From contig QKAV01000050.1 of NCBI GenBank assembly GCA_003247185.1, forward strand, positions 1-56,306: a DNA stretch of 56,306 bases, given 5' to 3'. How positions within the stretch are numbered: the stretch's first letter is position 1; each line of letters opens with the position of its first letter. Shown here piece by piece: positions 46,695-55,320 of the stretch. The notes beneath the pieces were generated by a model that made no database searches, was not told the DNA's origin, and saw nothing but the letters and a program-made list of their open reading frames with translations. The translations under genes were made by a program, and so were the position numbers. The stretch is from Crocinitomicaceae bacterium. GTDB lineage: Bacteria > Bacteroidota > Bacteroidia > Flavobacteriales_D > Crocinitomicaceae.

Positions 46695-47179
46695 TTTATA
46701 TCCTTTGTTTCAAAATCATTAAGTATTGTAACCGCATCATTTGGCTTCGTTATGTCAGTGTTATCAAGCTTTTTCGGATAACCTGGACGTTCGATCCAAA
46801 ATACATGGCAATCATATCGCTCGCGGATTAAATCAAGCTCACATTGACGGCGAATTCCATCAACAACGCTACAACCGCGATTGATAAGCTCACCAGCTAA
46901 ACACGCCGGATCATCATCGCACATCCTGTTTCCATACCATACAAGCCACGGTCTCCACGCTTCTTTATTTGACTTGATTTTCTCGTATATGGCATACCAC
47001 GAAGTAGCACCCATAAAACCACCGAATAAATGATAAAGCTCTTGAGCGAATGTCTCAATAATGATGTCACTCGTGGTTCCATGTTTCAATCCGTGAGATT
47101 CTGCAAATTGCTTGCCTAAAGTTGACTTTCCAACTTCCGGTCCAGATCCAAGAAAAAGATATACTACTTGTTTTTCCAT
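46691..47179 (-). CDS. P-loop nucleotide kinase-like (dNMP kinase-like)
   Basis: A 162-aa protein with Walker A FLGSGPEVGKSTLGKQFA (residue 11), 'YGNRMCDDDPACLAGELINR' and 'CSVVDGIRRQCELDLI' (NMP-kinase-like strand 3 with Arg), and 'VFWIERPG'. The sequence resembles phage deoxynucleoside monophosphate kinases and adenylate-kinase-like proteins. Confidence 0.75.
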   Translation of the reverse strand: MEKQVVYLFLGSGPEVGKSTLGKQFAESHGLKHGTTSDIIIETFAQELYHLFGGFMGATSWYAIYEKIKSNKEAWRPWLVWYGNRMCDDDPACLAGELINRGCSVVDGIRRQCELDLIRERYDCHVFWIERPGYPKKLDNTDITKPNDAVTILNDFETKDIK

Positions 47180-47430
47180 AGTGCCTCAATGATAGGATCA
47201 TTTAAATGTAGCGTTGCTTTATGTTGCATGAAAAATGAATCTTTTTGCATTTCTCGTAATTTTCTAATAACTTCTTTTGCTGATTCTCGCTCTCTTAATG
47301 CTATATATTTTTGATATTTGAACATTAAAGATCCAATTACGCAAAAAGAACGGTTAATTTCTTCACAGAATTCATTAACTCGCTTTCTTAAAGAATCAAT
47401 GAATTCATCTGATATTACATTGTTGTTCAT
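47164..47430 (-). CDS. Hypothetical helical protein (88 aa)
   Basis: Helical, charged (RKRVNEFCEEINRSFCVIGS; RERESAKEVIRKLREMQKDS). Overlaps both neighbours by 4-16 nt. No family recognised. Confidence 0.6.
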   Translation of the reverse strand: MNNNVISDEFIDSLRKRVNEFCEEINRSFCVIGSLMFKYQKYIALRERESAKEVIRKLREMQKDSFFMQHKATLHLNDPIIEALWKNK

Positions 47431-47816
47431 AATTCGTAAACCTCCAATCCTAATTCAATAGCCTTTGCAAGCTCGATATTCGCACCTTTTGAGTTGCGCC
47501 AATCTCCAAACAATAAAATCGCATCACACGCAACGAGTTCGCCCAAGTCGCGTTCAAGCAATTCATCATATGTTGTATTCGGCGGTTGTTTATTCCAATC
47601 CCATCCAAGCGGGAGTCTAAACGGATTAATACCATGTTCAGCGTCAATTCTTGCCGGATTCACGACGTCCCATCCTTCACACGTCATTTGTGTTTCTACC
47701 GCGTAAAATGCTGGAAAATTATAGAATTCCAATCCAGTCATGCGTGAGCTGATATACAGCTTGCGTTTTCGTCCTTCAACCTTCGAGTCAAATATCGTTG
47801 GTAAGTTATACTTCAT
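47427..47816 (-). CDS. DUF4406 / nucleoside deoxyribosyltransferase-like protein
   Basis: A 129-aa protein with the pattern of DUF4406: 'KLYISSRMTGLEFYNFPAF', 'GWDVVNPARIDAEHG', and 'RDLGELVACDAILLFGDWRN', then 'GANIELAKAIELGLEVYEL'. This is a small Rossmann-like fold related to nucleoside 2-deoxyribosyltransferases, probably nucleotide salvage or signalling. Confidence 0.85.
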   Translation of the reverse strand: MKYNLPTIFDSKVEGRKRKLYISSRMTGLEFYNFPAFYAVETQMTCEGWDVVNPARIDAEHGINPFRLPLGWDWNKQPPNTTYDELLERDLGELVACDAILLFGDWRNSKGANIELAKAIELGLEVYEL

Positions 47817-47967
47817 CTTTGAATTGCTCGCTGATAATTTTGTTTATATACGCATTCTCTTCGATTGTGAATACAAGTTCATTTGGCTTGCATATCATTT
47901 GACTTACCATCATGATAATTAGCTTTTCGCATAGATCACGATAAAAGTTTCTGTCTAGTTCGTTCAT
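47806..47967 (-). CDS. Small hypothetical protein (53 aa)
   Basis: Starts at an ATG overlapping the YopX-like TGA and ends 11 nt inside the DUF4406 gene. Product MNELDRNFYRDLCEKLIIMM..., helical with an acidic end. Gene fills the only gap in the row. Confidence 0.6.
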   Translation of the reverse strand: MNELDRNFYRDLCEKLIIMMVSQMICKPNELVFTIEENAYINKIISEQFKDEV

Positions 47968-48356
47968 TGTTCTAGCAATTCTGGATTATCATGAATGTTT
48001 CCAATTATTTCTATATTAAATGCCCTATGCAATAGCGAAGGTAGTTTATGTGGCTTCGTGCTTATGAATTTCCAATATCCACCATTATCAGACCATTCCA
48101 CTTTTCCGTTTCCATTCATTTTTTCCATCCCAAAATCAGCTTTGACAATATCACCCTCATAAATATCTATCCAGTCATTGTCTTTGATTCCGACGCGTTG
48201 ACCTAATGTTTTTGAATCAATTTCTAAGTTTACTATAGTTTCTGGTCTTTCATCGCATATGAAATAATTATCTTTACTTTTACAAAAACCTCCATAAATC
48301 CATTGCCCGTTGTCTTTTCGTTTTCCTCTAAACTTGATTTCTCGTTTCATATTCAT
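47964..48356 (-). CDS. YopX family protein
   Basis: A 130-aa protein with the family layout: 'REIKFRGKRKDNGQWIYGGF', 'TLGQRVGIKDNDWIDIYEGD', and 'AFNIEIIGNIHDNPELL' (the final I-G-N-I-H-D-N-P-E motif is characteristic). Common phage and plasmid accessory protein of unknown role. Confidence 0.88.
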   Translation of the reverse strand: MNMKREIKFRGKRKDNGQWIYGGFCKSKDNYFICDERPETIVNLEIDSKTLGQRVGIKDNDWIDIYEGDIVKADFGMEKMNGNGKVEWSDNGGYWKFISTKPHKLPSLLHRAFNIEIIGNIHDNPELLEQ

Positions 48357-48357
48357 T

Positions 48358-48798
48358 TCAGCTTTCTATTAACATTTTACGATATTGCTTCATTCTCAGC
48401 TTTGCATTATTCGCAGGCTCAACGCCATTGTCAAGCAAAATTTTACGCTGTTCCTTCGATGACAATCTACCAAAACGACGCACGATGATAGGCAATCCTT
48501 TTGGATGCATAATGTCTGTTTGTTTCGTTGACCATATAGCGCATCGTTTCAGGATTGTCTCAAGATCGAGTTCGTATCTCTGAACAAGCGCATTCATTCG
48601 CGTTTTCCATGCGTTTTCGATTTTACCTAGCAACACATTCGATTCACGATGCACGACTCCACGAACAAAACCGCTGCAATGGTCGTGATCTACAACTGCG
48701 CAATCATCATTAAGCGGAATATCAAGAATAGGGCATCTCTCTGGTTTGTTTGCAATGCGCCACTCTCGAAGTTCGTCTGTGTTACGTATGATTTTCAC
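48358..48798 (-). CDS. Recombination endonuclease VII
   Basis: A 146-aa protein with 'CPILDIPLNDDCAVVDHDHC' and 'SGFVRGVVHRESNVLLGKIE', the His-Cys/HNH motif of T4 gp49-like endonuclease VII. Only one of the two CxxC pairs is kept. The enzyme cleaves branched DNA before packaging. Confidence 0.85.
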   Translation of the reverse strand: MKIIRNTDELREWRIANKPERCPILDIPLNDDCAVVDHDHCSGFVRGVVHRESNVLLGKIENAWKTRMNALVQRYELDLETILKRCAIWSTKQTDIMHPKGLPIIVRRFGRLSSKEQRKILLDNGVEPANNAKLRMKQYRKMLIES

Positions 48799-49763
48799 AA
48801 TTCACCAAATAATTCTTGTTGGTCTTGTTTCCCTGAATTAACAGCTTCATCGCAGTTAAGAACAGCTTGCTTATAATATGTAGATTTTAACTCTGCTCCG
48901 ATTGCTTTTCTTCCATTTATTAATGCCCCGTATGCTTCACTTCCAACACCCAAAAATGGAGTTAATACTACTTCATCTGGATTGCTTCTTAATACAATAG
49001 TCCTCTCAATGACATCCAGTTGCAAAGGATGCACATGGCGTTCATCGTCTGGATCTTTACATTCCTTATATGGCAACACACGATCAATTCGAATGTCATC
49101 CCAGAATGCGCTCGCATATTGTCGCCATATCCAATGAGAATAACGATTTTCAGTTTGCTTCCCTGTATGCCCTTTCCATTGTAACAATTCATGTGGAATC
49201 TGTCTTTCGCCAGCATATGAATGTAATCCGGTTGGATGAATAACAGGAACTTTATTTTCTCCTTTTTTTCTAAACAAAAGCAAATAGTCCGCGCTTGCAA
49301 CGTCACATAAAATTGAATCATCAACAATCTGTTTGTGAGCTAAACCTTTTGCCATTGTTCTGTTTCTAACTCCAAGAGGTTCTTTCCAAATATGGTAACG
49401 CGCAATATATTTAAAACCAAGCCTTTCATGCATTCGGATAATATCACCAGGAAAGTCAATCAATGATCCACCAGTATTTGCTCCATGAGTTGGAATATCC
49501 ATGCAATGAACAGCACTACAACGACCCGATTTTGTAGTTCGAACAATTTGGTTAACTAAGTATTCATAGTGCTTAAAAAACTCATCATATGATTTGCAAT
49601 TACTCATATCACGTTCATCTGAACTGTAATTATATAGTCCGCAAAACGGAGGAGAATAAATAGACAAATCAACAGAATCATCTGGCAATGCGCTTACGAC
49701 ATCAACGCAATCTCCATTATAAAGAGCATATCTATCTGTTATTTTTTGTGCAATTACATCCAT
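48795..49763 (-). CDS. DNA (N4-cytosine or N6-adenine) methyltransferase, beta class
   Basis: A 322-aa protein. Motif IV SIYSPPFCGLYNY near residue 36 precedes motif I TPFLGVGSEAYGALING near 268, the circular order of beta-class DNA methyltransferases; 'GRKAIGAELKSTYYKQA' follows. SPPF is found in both N4C and N6A enzymes, so the base is undecided. No restriction partner is near; a protective role for phage DNA is likely. Confidence 0.85.
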   Translation of the reverse strand: MDVIAQKITDRYALYNGDCVDVVSALPDDSVDLSIYSPPFCGLYNYSSDERDMSNCKSYDEFFKHYEYLVNQIVRTTKSGRCSAVHCMDIPTHGANTGGSLIDFPGDIIRMHERLGFKYIARYHIWKEPLGVRNRTMAKGLAHKQIVDDSILCDVASADYLLLFRKKGENKVPVIHPTGLHSYAGERQIPHELLQWKGHTGKQTENRYSHWIWRQYASAFWDDIRIDRVLPYKECKDPDDERHVHPLQLDVIERTIVLRSNPDEVVLTPFLGVGSEAYGALINGRKAIGAELKSTYYKQAVLNCDEAVNSGKQDQQELFGEL

Positions 49764-51145
49764 GTCGGTAAGTTTCCTTTTGATTTTTGTTTATTATTTT
49801 TTTGCAATTTCAATTCATTATTCATAAGCGAAACTAAATTGTCAAACATTTCCATTGCTGCAATTTCTTTTCGTTTTAAGTTTTGTAAAACGTCTGATTC
49901 TCCTTCTGTTGCAATAACATCAATTGTAACTGGATTCTTTTGACCGAAACGCCAAGACCGCCTAATACATTGATACCATTGTTCGAATGAATGAGATGGG
50001 AAAAATGTTTGATGATTGCAATGTTGCCAATTAAACCCAAATCCAGCTACTTGAGGTTTTGTAACTAATACTCTAAGTTGTTTTGACTGAAAAGCCTTAA
50101 ATAATTCCTCTTTTCTTTCGTCTGAATCGCTTCCGCTAATTTGCTTTGCATCTGGTATTAACTTCTCAATCAAATCTCCCTCGCGGTTTAAATGACACCA
50201 AGAAACAACAGGATCTTTTGTTGAACATGCGATCATTGCAGCGTGTTCGCATCGCTCATCAACCGTTCTTGATCTTTCTTCCCGCTGTTCTTGTAATCCT
50301 CTCGCCGGAAGTGGTAATAAATAACCATCTTTTAACGATCTAGCTTTTACAATATGTTGATTTGTAATTAATTCAGGAAGTATGAAATTTCCATCGTCAA
50401 ATCCCATATCTGAAGGTTTTCTTAATGCCCTTGCCCATGAGCAAACCCATCTCCAGAAATCTCGTTCAGCATGACCCCTAAAGCGAAACTTACCCCCAAA
50501 ATCATGAGACCATCTTCTTGCTCCATTTCCGCTACCTCCTTGCGCATACGAATCATTGTTTGCCTTAAAAAACATTTTAAGCATATCAATATATCCAAGT
50601 TCTCCTAACGCTTCACTGGATGTTCCAAGCTCAATATAATCATTTGGCGCTGCCGTTGCAGTGCATAATAAACGATATGGCATTTTCTTCATGAATTCTG
50701 TCACCTGTAGCTTTGTAACACCATCGAAATTTTTCAAAATTGAGCTTTCATCGCATACACATCCTATAAAATCATTTCTATCAAAATAATGAAGTCTCTC
50801 ATAATTTGTAACAACGATTTTTGATGAAAATTTACCATCAGTGCAACGTTCTGCATTAACTCCTATTTTTTCAGCTTCCTGAATCATCTGAAATCCGACA
50901 GCAATCGGAGTTATTACTAATACTGGTTTATTTGTATGTCTAACAACATTCTCTGCAAACGTTAAAAGCATCCTTGATTTGCCCATCCCGCAATCTGCGA
51001 ATGTTGCCGATCTGCCCTTTCGAATGTTCCATGTAGATATTTCTGTTTGAAAATCAAAGTTATCATCTGGCATCCAAATTGGATCAAATCCATGCATTCC
51101 GCCTAAATGAGTTTTATTCTCAATAAATTTTTCGTAATCTGTCAT
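49754..51145 (-). CDS. SNF2/DEAD-type helicase
   Basis: A 463-aa protein with helicase motifs: I TFADCGMGKSRMLLTFAE (about residue 48), II GCVCDESSILKNFDGV (DESS, about 130), III LLCTATAAPNDYIELGTSSE (about 156), V/VI 'VLVTKPQVAGFGFNW' and 'FEQWYQCIRRSWRFGQ'. The R-x-x-R-x-x-R-x-G-Q box is SNF2-like. Phage relatives serve in replication or recombination. It overlaps the methyltransferase by 10 nt. Confidence 0.85.
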   Translation of the reverse strand: MTDYEKFIENKTHLGGMHGFDPIWMPDDNFDFQTEISTWNIRKGRSATFADCGMGKSRMLLTFAENVVRHTNKPVLVITPIAVGFQMIQEAEKIGVNAERCTDGKFSSKIVVTNYERLHYFDRNDFIGCVCDESSILKNFDGVTKLQVTEFMKKMPYRLLCTATAAPNDYIELGTSSEALGELGYIDMLKMFFKANNDSYAQGGSGNGARRWSHDFGGKFRFRGHAERDFWRWVCSWARALRKPSDMGFDDGNFILPELITNQHIVKARSLKDGYLLPLPARGLQEQREERSRTVDERCEHAAMIACSTKDPVVSWCHLNREGDLIEKLIPDAKQISGSDSDERKEELFKAFQSKQLRVLVTKPQVAGFGFNWQHCNHQTFFPSHSFEQWYQCIRRSWRFGQKNPVTIDVIATEGESDVLQNLKRKEIAAMEMFDNLVSLMNNELKLQKNNKQKSKGNLPTWM

Positions 51146-51537
51146 TTCGTATCTTCAATTGCTTGTTCCTGTTTGTCAAAAATTCTCGCATATTGCAAGA
51201 CTAAATTTACTTGCGTTTGCTTTCCGGTTCGCCCCGTTACGCTTAAGCGATAATTCGGCACGTTGCCGACATCCGCAATCGGTTCAACCCGCGTGATGCA
51301 ACCAGCGTATCGATTTGTTATTCCGTTCACGTCCATTTCAAATGAGCACCATTTACCGATCCATGATTTCATGTAATAAGCGTCTCGCTCATTTCGCGGA
51401 TTCGATACCGGCTGTGTTTTCGCTTGCAGAATATGCGTTTTTGCATCGTTGCGCTTTATTCGACTCGGATCAAACGAGCGTGTTGACGCACCATCTTGCA
51501 GGATTTCACGCTTAATCTGTTCTGGTGTTTTCTTCAT
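51142..51537 (-). CDS. Hypothetical protein (131 aa)
   Basis: Basic helical N-terminus (TPEQIKREILQDGASTRSFD), a beta C-terminal part (GCITRVEPIADVGNVPNYRL). Placed between helicase and small membrane-like gene. No family recognised. Confidence 0.7.
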   Translation of the reverse strand: MKKTPEQIKREILQDGASTRSFDPSRIKRNDAKTHILQAKTQPVSNPRNERDAYYMKSWIGKWCSFEMDVNGITNRYAGCITRVEPIADVGNVPNYRLSVTGRTGKQTQVNLVLQYARIFDKQEQAIEDTK

Positions 51538-51788
51538 TAATCAATCCATCCGATTCCCCAATTTTTTCCATTTCCACAACTTGAAATGCACAATCTTGGC
51601 TTCTCAGAACAATTTTGCATTCCAATTCTAATAAATCCAAATGGAATATGAATTTCTATATTTGGTTTAGATATGCAAATATGAAATCCAAGGCTAATGC
51701 AATCCCATCCGACAAACCAAAAGAATGCAATAAATCTCCGCTCAAGTTCATATGAATTACACGCTTGTTTTGATTTTTTTATTTTCAT
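51537..51788 (-). CDS. Hydrophobic hypothetical protein (83 aa)
   Basis: Aromatic and Ile-rich (ERRFIAFFWFVGWDCISLGF; PFGFIRIGMQNCSEKPRLCI). It could be a membrane-associated or compact beta protein. No family recognised. Confidence 0.55.
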   Translation of the reverse strand: MKIKKSKQACNSYELERRFIAFFWFVGWDCISLGFHICISKPNIEIHIPFGFIRIGMQNCSEKPRLCISSCGNGKNWGIGWID

Positions 51789-51843
51789 AATTAATCTCTC
51801 TCATTTGGTGGAGTCCACCCAAGTTCTATCAATGATTCTCATG

Positions 51844-52101
51844 TTAAACTAGCTCAACATTGCTGTTACCTGATAGCCAAGCGATATTGCTAGCAACCTG
51901 ATTTTCGGGAATACCAATATCTCTCAATGTTTGCCTTCTCTTCATTTCTGCATCATGTAATGGCCCGCTTACTGTATCGTATCGAATCTGAAATTCGTTA
52001 AGCTTCTTTTTGTGAGAACGCTTCTGACGTGCGATATACACGTTTTCACTTTTTCCCGAGAAAATGAACTTTTGGTTAATTAATAAATCTCGTGCTTTCA
52101 T
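51844..52101 (-). CDS. Small basic protein from a leaderless-type promoter
   Basis: An 85-aa protein starting MKARDLLINQKFIFSGKSEN; the ATG lies 6 nt after TCTACT. Basic (ARQKRSHKKKLNEFQIRYDT), with 'RRQTLRDIGIPENQVASNIA'. A phage regulator is possible; no HTH can be read with confidence. Confidence 0.65.
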   Translation of the reverse strand: MKARDLLINQKFIFSGKSENVYIARQKRSHKKKLNEFQIRYDTVSGPLHDAEMKRRQTLRDIGIPENQVASNIAWLSGNSNVELV

Positions 52102-52107
52102 GATGAC

Positions 52108-52158
52108 AGTAGAACATGAATGAAAATGCGAGTCAATCACTTTTTTTTTAAAAAAAAT
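52108..52158 (-). promoter_or_regulatory. T7A7-TTGACT promoter, leaderless spacing
   Basis: Minus strand: T8A9 GTGA, TTGACT, 17-nt spacer, TCTACT, GTCATC, ATG. Best example of the family. Confidence 0.8.
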
Positions 52159-52406
52159 TATTCACAACCGTTTTCTTTGAATGCCTTCAAAATTTCATCC
52201 AAGAAATACTCACGCGCAAAATGTAAATGCTTGCACCGTGTAGACGCATTAGATGCTCCATCGCGACGCTTAGGCCAGCAACGGCATTGGAACTGTTTGC
52301 AAGTGCAGACATCTTCGACTATATCAACGAGGTATTCGTCAATGTCTTTGTCCGATGATGACGTGATCCAGAATCGCGTTGGAGAATCAAAAGAGCGTAT
52401 TTTCAT
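52158..52406 (-). CDS. SWIM-type zinc-finger protein
   Basis: An 82-aa protein with 'EDVCTCKQFQCRCWPK' and 'STRCKHLHFAREYFLDEILK' near residues 33-70: C-x-C ... C-x-H, the SWIM zinc-finger arrangement, with a K-H-L/A-R helix. SWIM domains bind DNA or proteins. A promoter follows its stop. Confidence 0.7.
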   Translation of the reverse strand: MKIRSFDSPTRFWITSSSDKDIDEYLVDIVEDVCTCKQFQCRCWPKRRDGASNASTRCKHLHFAREYFLDEILKAFKENGCE

Positions 52407-53440
52407 ATTTTACTCAACCATTCTGAATAGACACGATCTGCTATATTCGCCATCATCACTGGTGGAACGCTCATCCCGCACATATAATTAACATGACTTT
52501 TAGAATTAGAAATAAAATTATAATCAGACGGAAATGTCTGTATTTTTATTATTTCATCATTATTCAATTGTCTGCATATAGTTGGATGATAATTTTTATG
52601 ACTTGCACATGTTGTAAAGCATACATCGTTCATTGATTGCTTTCTACGTGCATCATATTTTCCAACACTTTCACATTGTTTCGCGTTAACCCAATAAGAT
52701 GTAGTTAATTCAGTTAGATCGCATGACAAATCATTATTGTCTGAAATTTCACTAAAGCATATTTCATCATAATCAAACTGCATATCAATGAATGATTCAC
52801 TTTGAAAAATATCAATAAACTCATTTTTATATAAGTCTTTTCTAATTGCAAAAAAGAAAACACGTTCACGTTTCTGCGGAACACCCATATATCTAGAATT
52901 CAAAAGACTATACGTAACGAAGTAACCAGCATTATAAAATGCATCTAAGATTGCATATAGATATTTCCTTGCATTGCCAATTAATAATCCTTTTACATTT
53001 TCAGCTATAATTATTTTTGGTTGCAATCTTTTGCCAAGATCAATGAAATCAAAAAATAAGGTATCTAAAACCTGCTTCTTCTGTCCTTCTCTAAATTTCT
53101 TTTCAACACCCCACGCTGCTTCTCTTAGTCCAGTGGTAGAAAAACTTGAGCAAGGCGGTGAACCATCAAGAATATCAAGATTGAATAATTCATCCGGTAA
53201 ATCTGTTCTATTTTTAAATTCTTGAATTGGCTCAATAAAGCAGTATTTTGGATTATGATTTACCTTATAACATTCTGCCATTCTTGGGTCAATTTCGTTG
53301 CAACCAAGAACATCAAACCCAGCAAGCTTATATCCCATAGTTGATCCACCGCCACAAGCAAAACATGAAAAAACATTTCCTTTATCTTTTGTAAACACCG
53401 CGTCTTTCAGCGTCCAATCATAGTTATATTTTGATTTCAT
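52403..53440 (-). CDS. C5-cytosine DNA methyltransferase
   Basis: A 345-aa protein with C5 methyltransferase motifs: I FSCFACGGGSTMGYKLAG (about residue 24), II DVLGCNEIDP, IV LDGSPPCSSFS (catalytic Cys about 97), VI IIIAENVKGLL (ENV), VIII SRYMGVPQKRERVF (QxRxR), X SHVNYMCGMSVPP. It is complete except for a short target-recognition region. Together with the N-methyltransferase it may protect phage DNA; no cognate nuclease seen. Confidence 0.92.
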   Translation of the reverse strand: MKSKYNYDWTLKDAVFTKDKGNVFSCFACGGGSTMGYKLAGFDVLGCNEIDPRMAECYKVNHNPKYCFIEPIQEFKNRTDLPDELFNLDILDGSPPCSSFSTTGLREAAWGVEKKFREGQKKQVLDTLFFDFIDLGKRLQPKIIIAENVKGLLIGNARKYLYAILDAFYNAGYFVTYSLLNSRYMGVPQKRERVFFFAIRKDLYKNEFIDIFQSESFIDMQFDYDEICFSEISDNNDLSCDLTELTTSYWVNAKQCESVGKYDARRKQSMNDVCFTTCASHKNYHPTICRQLNNDEIIKIQTFPSDYNFISNSKSHVNYMCGMSVPPVMMANIADRVYSEWLSKI

Positions 53441-53443
53441 AGT

Positions 53444-55318
53444 CTAAAAATCGTTTTCAATTGCAATTACTGGTGTCCATCTTGGCGTGAAATCCGTGTG
53501 AAACGTTCCGCTAATTTTATCGAACCATAAGTTTTCATCAAATAAATCACCAGTTGCGCGCTGTTTGCTTATCCGCATAATACCATCTGGGCCTTCTAGT
53601 AATCGTTTTATCTTCGGTCCGGTTCTATCTCCAGAATCGTAATCATCTGGATGATTTTTTATATTATTTCGCCAAACCGTTACAATGTTATCAAATGCCT
53701 TTGCCGGTCCTCCACTTCCCTCTAAATCAGACATGTTCGGAATTAATTCTTCGCTCAATTTCCTTGAGTGTGCAACGATAGCTGTGTGAACGTCGTTATC
53801 TCTATCAAAGTTGCAAAATCTATCGCTGAATTCGTCTTGTTCTTCATATTGCTCTTTTCTAACCAAAAAATGCATAGAATCAACGATAAATCTGCTTATC
53901 CCATATCGCTTTGTTCCATACTCAAAATCCTTGATAACTTCTTTCCACCCTTTTTTGTCTGGCTTATTATAAAACCAAACTTTTTCTTGTGCCCACTCCG
54001 CGCATAAATACATTTCCTCTTTGTTTTTAGGGTATCGACCGAGCATAATCCTAGCAAGTTCAATCCTCATTTTTTTCATCGGAATTTCTAATGAAGCGAT
54101 TAAAACGCGTTCACCCATTTTCATTTCGTGAACATGTGACTGATATAAAAATTGACTCTTACCATGACCTGGCGAGCCAACGATTGCCGTTGTTTCTCCA
54201 TTTCTATATTCGAACTTTGCGCTTGGAAACACAAATTTTGAAGGCTTTTCTTTATTCCATTCTTCAATAAGAATTATAGACTCTTCAAGATTGCGTCCAA
54301 ACTCTGTTATTTCCTCAAGATCAAACCTAGTTGCACTCTTATAAATATCATGCCATTCTAGTTCCTCCGGTTCACCATTAAGCAACAAATCGTTTGCATC
54401 TTTGTGTTTCGTCGTGATCGTGTAAACGCGATTCAATCCTAGCCGCTGTGCTACTTTTTTTGCTGCTATTTGACCGTGGTTTTGATCTTTGTCGGTATCA
54501 TTATCAAACCATAATGTAATCCGTTCAAAATGTTGCAATGTTGTCCAATCTCTGTCAATCCAATCCATATTGGCAACACCCATCGGCAAACTAAGCACCG
54601 GCAATCTATCATCTCCGACAATCTGAGAACATGCCATCGCATCTTCTTGCCCCTCTGTTATCACAATTTCGCGCGTATCGTCATTTACAAGCCACCAACC
54701 AAAAAGCGTTGACCACATTGGATCATCGTTTTCGATCTTATGAACTCCAGTTTCTTGCTTACCATCTGGTAATCGCCTGATGCCCTTATATTTTAGTAAT
54801 AGCTTTTCGCCATCTGGTGTTTCATGTTGATACGCAATAAAATGCTCATTGTATTCAGACTGTCTTCGATTGCACGCTGCAACCTTGTATTTTCGCTGTG
54901 TATCTGCGTTGATTCCACGATCTTCCAAATATTTTTGAACAGGAGACTTTTTTGAGCTTAGCAAATGTCTAAGATCAAACGGTGTGGGCTTACGAACCGG
55001 AAGCGGTCGCTGTATCTCTTCGACTATTCCGAGATATTGGTGGATTTGCGAAAGAGCCTCCTTGAATGAACATCCCTTGACTGCCATCCACATATCAAAA
55101 ATATCATGACCACTTCGACTGCCCCCACTTGCATTAAATTCATATCCAAGTCCTTTGTTTCGGTTATCTTTTATGCAGATTCCAAATGAGTTTCCTGCTG
55201 ATCCTTGAATATCTCCAATCCACCAATTGCCATTTCGTTCTTTTCCGTTCGGATACAGGTGAACGCATATTTGTTCAATCTTGTCAACGCATAGTTTTTT
55301 GAGTTCGGAAGAATCCAT
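53444..55318 (-). CDS. Primase-helicase (TOPRIM + DnaB-type)
   Basis: A 624-aa protein. Residues 1-110: primase-like N-terminal part without an evident zinc ribbon. TOPRIM at about 215-330: 'IVITEGQEDAMACSQI', 'LPMGVANMDW', 'ITLWFDNDTD' and 'VYTITTKHKDANDLLLN'. RecA/DnaB-type helicase at about 370-600: Walker A TAIVGSPGHGKSQFLYQ, 'VLIASLEIPMKKMRIELARI', Walker B ISRFIVDSMHFL, then 'TAIVAHSRKL' and 'DLEGSGGPAKAFDNIVTVW'. The architecture resembles T7 gp4. It is the main replication enzyme of the window. Confidence 0.9.
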   Translation of the reverse strand: MDSSELKKLCVDKIEQICVHLYPNGKERNGNWWIGDIQGSAGNSFGICIKDNRNKGLGYEFNASGGSRSGHDIFDMWMAVKGCSFKEALSQIHQYLGIVEEIQRPLPVRKPTPFDLRHLLSSKKSPVQKYLEDRGINADTQRKYKVAACNRRQSEYNEHFIAYQHETPDGEKLLLKYKGIRRLPDGKQETGVHKIENDDPMWSTLFGWWLVNDDTREIVITEGQEDAMACSQIVGDDRLPVLSLPMGVANMDWIDRDWTTLQHFERITLWFDNDTDKDQNHGQIAAKKVAQRLGLNRVYTITTKHKDANDLLLNGEPEELEWHDIYKSATRFDLEEITEFGRNLEESIILIEEWNKEKPSKFVFPSAKFEYRNGETTAIVGSPGHGKSQFLYQSHVHEMKMGERVLIASLEIPMKKMRIELARIMLGRYPKNKEEMYLCAEWAQEKVWFYNKPDKKGWKEVIKDFEYGTKRYGISRFIVDSMHFLVRKEQYEEQDEFSDRFCNFDRDNDVHTAIVAHSRKLSEELIPNMSDLEGSGGPAKAFDNIVTVWRNNIKNHPDDYDSGDRTGPKIKRLLEGPDGIMRISKQRATGDLFDENLWFDKISGTFHTDFTPRWTPVIAIENDF

Positions 55319-55320
55319 AT

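Noticed and set aside
51785-51843. Possible remnant encoding ...LGWTPPNERD upstream of the 51.5-kb gene
   Set aside because: Common phage tail-end motif but only ~15 codons and no start; possible remnant only.
51840-51900. attC site after the gene at 51844
   Set aside because: A TTTAAC box occurs at the stop but no matching arm or GTT box follows.
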